DNA of 40,851 nt from JBGOTP01 sp041476545. GTDB taxonomy: Bacteria; Acidobacteriota; Vicinamibacteria; Vicinamibacterales; CAVVIG01. Where the stretch lies: contig JBGOTP010000004.1 in the NCBI GenBank assembly GCA_041476545.1, positions 1 through 40,851 on the forward strand, in the 5' to 3' direction. The notes below the pieces were generated by a model. The model was not told the DNA's origin. It made no database searches and saw only the letters and a program-made list of their open reading frames with translations. This document shows, one piece after another, positions 7,968 through 14,255 of this stretch (its first letter is position 1; every line of letters starts with the position of its first letter). A program made the position numbers and the translations under genes.

Positions 7968-7982
7968 GGATATGCACTATCC
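7968..7982. promoter_or_regulatory. Operator-like dyad GGATA-N5-TATCC (copy 2)
   Basis: GGATA-TGCAC-TATCC, extended to a perfect CTGGATA/TATCCAG palindrome at 7966-7984. The start-to-start distance from copy 1 is 31 bp, about three helical turns, so both sites face the same side of the helix, as expected for an enhancer bound by a Fis-type activator. Confidence 0.55.
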
Positions 7983-8019
7983 AGACAAGTTGGCTTGGTC
8001 CGGCGCCGCAGGTGGGCTG

Positions 8020-10974
8020 TTAGTGGGCGTCGACCTCGGATTCACTGCGGTTTTCGAGACCCAGTCGGCGGAGTTTCAGGTAGAGCCCACGCCTGGTCAA
8101 CCCGAGCGCTCGCGCAGTCTCGGAGATGTTGCCGCCACTGCGGTCGAGGGCCGTCTGAATCAGGTCTCGCTCCATCTGCTCGATCGCGGCGGCGAGGTTC
8201 GGGGAGGTCGCCGATCGCCGCACCGTTGTCATTGAGCCCGACTCTCCTGGGAGACGCGGCGTCCCTATCTCGGGCGAGAGATGCGACGGCTCGATCGTGT
8301 CGCCCGGCGCACTCAAGGCCACGCCCCGCTGAATTTCATTCCGCAGCTGCCGGACGTTGCCTGGCCACCAGTACTGCGAGAACACATCGAGTGTGCGGGA
8401 GCTGAGCTGGATGTCCGGCTTCCCCAGCCGCTCGCACGCCTCGCGGAGAAAGAAGGTGCTCAGGTGGGGAATCTCGTCACCACGCTCACGCAGCGGCGGC
8501 ACGTGAATCCGGATGACGGCGAGCCGGTAAAACAGATCCTCGCGAAATTTTCCCTCGGCCACGCGTTGTTCCAAGTCGGCGTTGGTCGCCGCCAGGACGC
8601 GCACGTCTACGCGCTGCGGACGTGTTTCGCCCACGGGCATGATTTCAGATTGCTCGAGGAAGCGGAGCAGCTTGGGCTGTACGTCGATCGGGAGATCGCC
8701 GATTTCATCGAGGAACAGTGTGCCGCCGGCCGCCGACCGCACGAGTCCCGGCTGGTCGGACACGGCGCTTGTAAAGGCGCCTCGACGATGACCGAAGAGC
8801 TGGCTGTCGGCCAGGTCCCGCCCGGTCGTGGTGCAGTTATACGGAAGGAAGATCGCCGCACTCCGATGGGATCCCACGTGGACGGCACGCGCGACGAGCT
8901 CCTTGCCGGTGCCGCTCTCTCCGGTGATGAGTACGGTCAGGTCGTTTCCCTGCATGCGCTGGATCTGTTCGACTACGCGAGCCATGGCCGCGCCGACGGA
9001 GACAAACCCCGGCAGCAGCGGCTCGAGCGAGCGGTCGACCGCGGGGCCGACGGTATCCAACGTGGAGCGGTCGCGCGCGGCGCACAGGGCAAAGCCCTGG
9101 CGGGCGACCGTCGCGATCATCCGCAGACGCCGAATGACGGGATGGCCGAGTGGGCGGGGCGATGCGACGAACGCACACCGCGGCCCTTCGGCATCGCGGC
9201 CGATGGGCTCCACGACGAGGGTGCCGCCGCGGCCGTACCCCATCTGGTGCGACGCGGTTCGCGCGAGCGCCCGGGCGGTTTCCAGATCGCAGCCGGCCGC
9301 CGCGATCATGCGCACGTCACCGCCGGTCAGCTGGACGAAGACGCCGGCGCTGTCTCCGCCGGCGGCATCGAGCAGCGCCGCGGCGGTTTCCCGTCCGAGC
9401 AGATCCGGGAGAGCCGCCGCGTCCACGATACGCCGAACCACGGCATCATCCGCGTCGGCGGGGGAGATGACGTACTCGCCGGACCCGACATTGGTCAGCA
9501 GGGTTTGTGCGGCGTGTGTGTCCACGAGATCGCGTTCCGCGCCGAGCTGCTCGAACGTGGCCTGCGCTGCATGGAGGTAGCGCTCCGCGACTGAGCGCGC
9601 TCCGCTCTGGGCGATCAGACGACCGAGTGCCAAACGGCTGAGCGCCGCCTGATAGCGTTCACCAAGCAGATCGAGCAGCGTCGCGCTCTGAGCGAAATCA
9701 TGATAGGCGTCAGCGGGAGCGCCATTCCGGGTGTGCAGCACGCCGCGCAGCCTGAGATATTCGCCCCATGTCGCGGGCGCGACCTGCGGGTCGAGGGCGT
9801 CCGCCGCCGAGGCCAGGCGCTCGGCGGCCTCGGCCAGATGACCGCCGGCTGTCAGCGCCTCGGCCGCGATGAGCGTGGCCTGAAGGGCGTCGAATGGCGG
9901 CGCGCCGTCCGCCAGAATCTCGTTCGCTCGAGTCACGGCCTCGTCGACCGTCCCGCGCCGCAAGGCCAGCCTGGCCTCGAGCACCCTGACCGACCACTTA
10001 TACCAGTGGCTGGTCTGACGGCCGTACGCCCCGTACGCCTCGCCCGCGCGACCGAGGAAGTCGCTCGCGGCATCGTAGTGGCCGCGAATGAGGTGAATCT
10101 GCGCGAGCGTATCGAAGACCGCTCCCGTCGTTTCGTGAAACTGAATCGGACTGCGCACGTCGAGCGCCCGGTGCAGGGCCTGCTCGGCGCGCGCGAGATC
10201 GCCGAGCCTCACGCAGATCTGCCCCAGCGTGGCGAGCGCAACGGCGAGGCCGTGGCCGGATCCGTGGGCTTCGTGGAGCGCCACGCTGCGCTCGGCCAGC
10301 GCGAGCGCCTGCTCGTAGCGATGCTCCAGCATCATCACGTTTGCCTGGTTTCCGCACACCGTCGCCAGCACATCGTCCGCCTGCACGACGGACGCGAGAC
10401 GTTCGGCCTGTCCGAGCGCACTCATCGCTTCGTCGTACCGTCCGAGCTGGGCCAGCGAGATGCTCGAGAGGGAGTGCACCAGCGCCAGGTGGCGGCGGTC
10501 GCCGGCCGCGTGCAGGGCGGGAGCGGCCTTTGTGATGTGCTCGCGGACGATGGCGATGTCGCCGACCTGGCGGTAGCAGCGTCCGAGTTCGTAGTGGGCC
10601 AGGCCGATCGCGCGCGAGTCGTGTGCCGCCTCGGCGTGCTTCAGTGCGCGTCCATGATGCGCGATGGCGCGCGATTGGTCGCCGCGCGCGGAAGCCAGAC
10701 GGCCGTGCAGTCGCCAGAGCGTGGACAGGCGACCTGATGACACGGTCTCGCGGAACGTGTCGGGAGGGCGACCGAGCGCGGTCGCCGCCTGATCAAGGTC
10801 GTCCTGAAGCAGCCAAGCTTCCGCCAGGCCCGATCGGACCGCCAGTTCGTCCTCGCGCGTGAGCGTCGAGGACCCGAGCAGCGGCACGAGCAGCTGAGCG
10901 GCTTCAGGCCCGCGACCTCGCTCGATCGACGCGCCGGCGCGGGCAAGAAGCGTCTGTAGTGAGGAGGACGCCAC
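8020..10974 (-). CDS. Sigma54-type transcriptional activator: TPR, AAA+ and Fis HTH domains
   Basis: A 984-residue enhancer-binding regulator. Residues 1-470 are TPR-like helical repeats, about 500-640 form a GAF-like sensory segment, about 655-890 the AAA+ domain, and about 940-975 a Fis-type helix-turn-helix (NISETARALGLTRRGLYLKL). Walker A is GESGTGKE near 682, Walker B is GGTLFLDEIGDLP near 750. The sigma54-contacting loop reads GAFTSA near 732 rather than GAFTGA. The TPR arm may bind a protein or peptide ligand; the signal is unknown. The start GTG 10974 has no Shine-Dalgarno sequence; TATACT lies 9 nt upstream (10984-10989), consistent with a very short leader. The PilZ gene is next on the same strand. 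Confidence 0.9.
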   Translation of the reverse strand: MASSSLQTLLARAGASIERGRGPEAAQLLVPLLGSSTLTREDELAVRSGLAEAWLLQDDLDQAATALGRPPDTFRETVSSGRLSTLWRLHGRLASARGDQSRAIAHHGRALKHAEAAHDSRAIGLAHYELGRCYRQVGDIAIVREHITKAAPALHAAGDRRHLALVHSLSSISLAQLGRYDEAMSALGQAERLASVVQADDVLATVCGNQANVMMLEHRYEQALALAERSVALHEAHGSGHGLAVALATLGQICVRLGDLARAEQALHRALDVRSPIQFHETTGAVFDTLAQIHLIRGHYDAASDFLGRAGEAYGAYGRQTSHWYKWSVRVLEARLALRRGTVDEAVTRANEILADGAPPFDALQATLIAAEALTAGGHLAEAAERLASAADALDPQVAPATWGEYLRLRGVLHTRNGAPADAYHDFAQSATLLDLLGERYQAALSRLALGRLIAQSGARSVAERYLHAAQATFEQLGAERDLVDTHAAQTLLTNVGSGEYVISPADADDAVVRRIVDAAALPDLLGRETAAALLDAAGGDSAGVFVQLTGGDVRMIAAAGCDLETARALARTASHQMGYGRGGTLVVEPIGRDAEGPRCAFVASPRPLGHPVIRRLRMIATVARQGFALCAARDRSTLDTVGPAVDRSLEPLLPGFVSVGAAMARVVEQIQRMQGNDLTVLITGESGTGKELVARAVHVGSHRSAAIFLPYNCTTTGRDLADSQLFGHRRGAFTSAVSDQPGLVRSAAGGTLFLDEIGDLPIDVQPKLLRFLEQSEIMPVGETRPQRVDVRVLAATNADLEQRVAEGKFREDLFYRLAVIRIHVPPLRERGDEIPHLSTFFLREACERLGKPDIQLSSRTLDVFSQYWWPGNVRQLRNEIQRGVALSAPGDTIEPSHLSPEIGTPRLPGESGSMTTVRRSATSPNLAAAIEQMERDLIQTALDRSGGNISETARALGLTRRGLYLKLRRLGLENRSESEVDAH

Positions 10975-10991
10975 TAAATCGAAAGTATAGA

Positions 10992-11026
10992 GTGAAAAGT
11001 TGGAACTTAGAACTTAGAACTTAGAA
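10992..11026. repeat. Degenerate heptad array (CTTAGAA family)
   Basis: Five tandem 7-bp units: GTGAAAA, GTTGGAA and three identical CTTAGAA. The pgi stop codon (11021-11023) lies inside the last unit, and the array abuts the promoter of the divergent-side activator gene. The units resemble the array at the groEL end (39962-40010), with GTGAAAA followed by GTTAGAC on its minus strand. Confidence 0.8.
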
Positions 11027-12793
11027 GGCCAGCAGTCCCTGTAGCGCGTTTCGCAGCAGGTGCGCATCGGGAGCGGGCAGGTGCACGTGCAGCGCGCGGC
11101 GCCCTGCGGTATCGAGCGATGCGAAATCGCCAAGCGCTTGGGCGTGTTCCAGCGTGCCGAAGGAGAACGCCTCGCCTGGAATCGCCACGTCGTTCGCGGG
11201 AGACGCCGTGATCAGGATGAAGACACCAGTGTTCGGCCCACCTTTGTGCAGCTGCCCGGTTGAGTGGAGATAGCGAGGCCCATATCCCATCGTCGTGGCT
11301 GCGCGCGTTTTGTCGCGTGCCGCGCCGCGGAAGGCACGCAGGACATCGGCCAGATCGGTCCCGGGACCAAGATAGGCCAGGATGGCGAGATAGTCGCCAG
11401 GCTGAAGCTGCGTGAGCAAGCGCTCCGGATTCTGATGGCCTTCGTCGCCCCGTGCCGCCCGGCTCAATGTGAGTACGACGCCATCCGATCCGATCCGATC
11501 AGGTGTCGATGCGGGCAGCTGCCCCTTCATCCTGTATTGATCCAACAGGACCCGCGTGGCGTCCTTTGCCTGCCTGACGTTCGGTTCATCGAAGGGATTG
11601 ATGCCGAGCAGCGCCGCGGCCACAGCAGTGGCAATCTCCCAGCGGACGAACTCGGCGCCGAGTGCGTATGGTTCGGGAAGATCGATGGCGACGACCGGCG
11701 CGTGCGCGGTTTGGAACTCGCGAATATCCGCTGTATGTGGGGCGTCAGCGAGGCGGACGGTGACGAAGAGCCGATCGGCGCCGTACGCGTTGGCGCCGCC
11801 ACGCGTCTCGCCCATGACCGGGACCACACCTACACCGCTCTTCCCCGTGCTCTCGGCGACCAACTGTTCGACCCACAGCCCAAATGGTTCGAGGGCGGGC
11901 GGCACAACCAGCGTCAGCTTATCGCGACCCGCGAGTGCGGCTGCGCCGATAGCGAGGCCCAACGCAACGGCCGGCCTGGACATGGTGTCGGTGGCGGTGG
12001 TATCGGCGGCATCGCCGGGTCCGGGTTCCGTGGACGCGAGCATCGCAAGGCCCCAACCGACGAGTGCCGCCACGTCCTGCCCCATCAGGGCCGCCGGCAC
12101 CAGCCCGAAGAAGGACAGCGCCGAGTAGCGGCCCCCGATGTCGGACGGATTGACGAAGGTGTCGCGAAACCGATCGACCCTGGCGCGTTCAGCCAGTTCG
12201 GTGCCCGCGTCTGTGATCGCGAGGAAGTGATCGGCCCAGCGCCGGACGCGCGCGTCCTCGAGAAGCCTGCGAAAGTGCGCCGCGAGCGAGTTGGGCTCAA
12301 TCGTTCCACCGGACTTGCTGGCCAGAATGTAGAGCGTGCGATCGACCGGGGTGGCCGCGGCGAGGACAGCCGCCGGATCCGTCGAGTCGAGCATCTGAAA
12401 GCGGGGATAACCGGGTGAGGTGCCCAGGATCGCGCGAAGGACTTCAGGGGCCAGGCTCGACCCACCCATGCCAAGCAGGACCACGTGACTGAAGTCCCGT
12501 CTCACGCCGTCGGCGAACGCTCGCAATCGATCGATCGACTCCGCCATGAGTGCTGGGGAATCGAGCCAGCCGAGACGATTCGCGATGGTCTGTTGAACAC
12601 CGGGGTCACGGCTCCAGACCGAGGCGTCCCGACGCGACAAACCTGCGGCCGCGCGCGCTGCCGCCGCGGCCTCTGCTGCGATCGCGTCGTCGATCGGCCC
12701 GGCAATTACGCGGCACGTGTTGGTCAGCCGCGCCTGCCTGGCGGCCACATCGAGCGCCGGCCAGCGCATCAGGAGATGAGCGGTGCTGAGCAT
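11021..12793 (-). CDS. pgi: Glucose-6-phosphate isomerase
   Basis: Cytoplasmic enzyme interconverting glucose-6-phosphate and fructose-6-phosphate. The 590-residue protein shows the sugar-phosphate binding MGGSSLAPEV near 115-124, SKSGGTIEP near 165-173, GGRYSALS near 220-227 and the C-terminal block GYGPRYLHSTGQLHKGG near 530-546. It resembles the isomerase half of transaldolase/isomerase fusion proteins but has no transaldolase part here. I start at ATG 12793 because the longer frame to 12919 adds 42 residues antisense to the tesA-like gene and crosses the shared promoter. TATTCT lies exactly 6 nt before the ATG, implying a leaderless message. The stop codon lies inside a heptad repeat array. 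Confidence 0.9.
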   Translation of the reverse strand: MLSTAHLLMRWPALDVAARQARLTNTCRVIAGPIDDAIAAEAAAAARAAAGLSRRDASVWSRDPGVQQTIANRLGWLDSPALMAESIDRLRAFADGVRRDFSHVVLLGMGGSSLAPEVLRAILGTSPGYPRFQMLDSTDPAAVLAAATPVDRTLYILASKSGGTIEPNSLAAHFRRLLEDARVRRWADHFLAITDAGTELAERARVDRFRDTFVNPSDIGGRYSALSFFGLVPAALMGQDVAALVGWGLAMLASTEPGPGDAADTTATDTMSRPAVALGLAIGAAALAGRDKLTLVVPPALEPFGLWVEQLVAESTGKSGVGVVPVMGETRGGANAYGADRLFVTVRLADAPHTADIREFQTAHAPVVAIDLPEPYALGAEFVRWEIATAVAAALLGINPFDEPNVRQAKDATRVLLDQYRMKGQLPASTPDRIGSDGVVLTLSRAARGDEGHQNPERLLTQLQPGDYLAILAYLGPGTDLADVLRAFRGAARDKTRAATTMGYGPRYLHSTGQLHKGGPNTGVFILITASPANDVAIPGEAFSFGTLEHAQALGDFASLDTAGRRALHVHLPAPDAHLLRNALQGLLAF

Positions 12794-12809
12794 GACGGTA
12801 GAATACCGT
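12794..12809. promoter_or_regulatory. Symmetric bidirectional leaderless promoter between pgi and tesA
   Basis: The whole 16-bp gap between two divergent start codons is ACGGTA-GAA-TACCGT (12795-12809) plus one G. On the plus strand TAGAAT (12799-12804) is 5 nt from ATG 12810; on the minus strand TATTCT (12805-12800) is 6 nt from ATG 12793. Both -10 boxes overlap at the centre of the palindrome, so only one direction can be occupied at a time. Confidence 0.65.
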
Positions 12810-13523
12810 ATGGATCGTCGCGCCGCGATCGCGGCCGTGCTGCTCTTCGCCATCGGCTGCGGATCGCGCGAAGGCCAGAGTGATCGCCAGTCGGCTGCCG
12901 ACCGATCGGTTCCGGCCACGTCCCCGGCAGAACGCTCCCGCCGGCCCCGGGTTGTCGTGCTGGGAGACAGCCTGACCGCCGGTTTGGGACTTGCCCCTGA
13001 TCAGGCGTACCCGGTCGTCCTGCAACAGCGCGTGGATGCCGCCCGGCTCGGCTACGAGGTGGTGAACGCTGGCGTGTCGGCCGACACTTCAGCGGGAGGA
13101 CTCCGGCGGCTCGACTGGTCGATTCATGACAACGTTCGCGTTCTGATTGTTGCGCTTGGCGCGAATGATGGCCTGCGTGGTCTGCCGGTGGACGAACTCC
13201 GCGCTAATTTGAGTGAGATCATCAGGCGGGCGCAAGCCAGAGGCATCGTCGTGATTCTGGCTGGGATGGAGGCGCCGCCAAACTTCGGCCCCTCGTACAC
13301 CACCGAGTTCCGCCGGGTGTATCCGTCGCTCGCAAAGGAATACGGCGTCGCGCTCATTCCCTTCCTCCTGCAGGGTGTCGCCGGGATTGAGTGGCTGAAT
13401 CAGTCTGACGGCCTGCACCCAACCGCGGCTGGCGCGCGGATCGTTGCGGACAACGTCTGGGACGTCCTCAAATCAGCGCTGAAGGCGCCGCCAGCCGACC
13501 CGAAGTCGAGAACTGAAAGCTGA
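12810..13523 (+). CDS. tesA: GDSL/SGNH-family arylesterase (TesA-like), predicted lipoprotein
   Basis: Serine hydrolase of the TesA/lysophospholipase L1 type, 237 residues. A signal peptide ends in a lipobox-like FAIGC (residues 13-17), so it is probably lipid-anchored in the periplasm. SGNH blocks are in order: VVLGDSLTAGLG near 51-62 (catalytic Ser), the NAGVSADTSAGG oxyanion Gly block near 87-98, ALGANDGLRG near 116-125 (Asn) and DGLHPTAAG near 205-213 (Asp, His). The start ATG 12810 is chosen over an upstream ATG because it begins the signal peptide and sits 5 nt after TAGAAT. The ybbA/ybbP-like ABC genes follow directly, the same trio as in E. coli, though there tesA is divergent. Its last codons RTES and stop are written by the heptad array. 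Confidence 0.85.
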   Translation: MDRRAAIAAVLLFAIGCGSREGQSDRQSAADRSVPATSPAERSRRPRVVVLGDSLTAGLGLAPDQAYPVVLQQRVDAARLGYEVVNAGVSADTSAGGLRRLDWSIHDNVRVLIVALGANDGLRGLPVDELRANLSEIIRRAQARGIVVILAGMEAPPNFGPSYTTEFRRVYPSLAKEYGVALIPFLLQGVAGIEWLNQSDGLHPTAAGARIVADNVWDVLKSALKAPPADPKSRTES

Positions 13524-13584
13524 GAGCCGAAGGCTGAGAGCTAAGAGGTGCACGCTGCATGCTGCACGCTGAAAGCTGAAGACT
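13508..13584 (+). repeat. Eleven-unit degenerate heptad array (GAAAGCT family)
   Basis: Exactly 77 bp made of eleven tandem 7-bp units with no phase shift, for example GAGAACT, GAAAGCT and GAGAGCC, then AAGAGGT, GCACGCT and GCATGCT. It begins within the last codons of the tesA-like gene (stop at 13521-13523) and ends 2 nt before the ATG of the ABC ATPase gene, so it fills the whole junction. There is no ribosome-binding site between array and ATG. Confidence 0.85.
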
Positions 13585-13586
13585 GC

Positions 13587-14255
13587 ATGATCGAACTGCG
13601 GAACGTCTCGAAGACTGTCGCGAGCGGCAACGAGCCCCTGACCATCCTCCATCCACTGACCACCAGCATTCCCCGCGGACAGTTTCTGGCGATTGTGGGA
13701 CCTTCTGGCAGCGGCAAATCGACCCTGCTCGGCCTGATCGCCGGCCTCGATGCGCCCACATCCGGGTCCGTCCTGATCGATGGCGTGGACATCACAATGC
13801 TCGGCGAAGACGAGCTCGCGAAACTGCGCGGAGAGAAGATCGGATTCGTCTTCCAGTTCTTTCACCTCATCCCGTCGCTGACCGCGTACGAGAACGTCGC
13901 GGTGCCAATGGAAATCGCGGGCGCCGCCGATGCCGCGGGTCGCGCGCGAGTGCTGCTCGAGGAAGTCGGCCTCACGGGGCGGGCGCATCACTATCCATCA
14001 CAACTGTCCGGTGGCGAGCAGCAGCGCGTGGCCCTGGCGCGCGCTCTTGCCAACGATCCGACCATCGTCCTCGCCGACGAACCGACCGGAAATCTCGACA
14101 GCGCGACCGGCCGGCACATTATGGACCTGCTGCGCGGCGTGCACCGTTCGCGAGGGACGACCCTGGTCCTGGTGACGCACGACGCCGAATTGGCCGCTCT
14201 TGCCGATGTCCGGATCGTGCTGCGCGACGGGAGGGTGGTCGAGGACCCGCGATGA
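13587..14255 (+). CDS. ybbA: ABC transporter ATP-binding protein (YbbA/LolD-like)
   Basis: A 222-residue ATPase of the LolD/MacB/YbbA group, which powers extraction or release of lipids or lipoproteins through an FtsX-type permease. Walker A GPSGSGKST near 36-44, Q-loop FVFQFFHLIP near 84-93, signature LSGGEQQRVALARAL near 138-152, Walker B VLADEPTGNLD near 159-169 and the H-loop VTHD near 191-194 are all present. Start ATG 13587 gives a normal N-terminus (MIELRNVSK). It overlaps the permease start by 4 bp (ATGA), and the tesA-like gene precedes it, so the trio looks like one unit. Confidence 0.88.
   Translation: MIELRNVSKTVASGNEPLTILHPLTTSIPRGQFLAIVGPSGSGKSTLLGLIAGLDAPTSGSVLIDGVDITMLGEDELAKLRGEKIGFVFQFFHLIPSLTAYENVAVPMEIAGAADAAGRARVLLEEVGLTGRAHHYPSQLSGGEQQRVALARALANDPTIVLADEPTGNLDSATGRHIMDLLRGVHRSRGTTLVLVTHDAELAALADVRIVLRDGRVVEDPR

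Noticed and set aside
8281..9594. Long plus-strand open frames opposite the activator gene (also 9700-10737)
   Set aside because: Opposite strand encodes intact AAA+, Fis and TPR sequence; the plus-strand products have shadow-like Arg/Gly/His composition.
11021..12793. Bifunctional transaldolase/isomerase
   Set aside because: Only the isomerase half is present; no transaldolase sequence precedes it, as the tesA-like gene begins 16 bp away on the other strand.
12794..12919. 42-residue N-terminal extension of pgi
   Set aside because: It runs antisense through the tesA-like signal peptide and the shared promoter palindrome; ATG 12793 gives the family N-terminus with a -10 box at 6 nt.
13508..13584. 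CRISPR array
   Set aside because: Units of 7 bp without spacers, degenerate, and no cas genes in the window.
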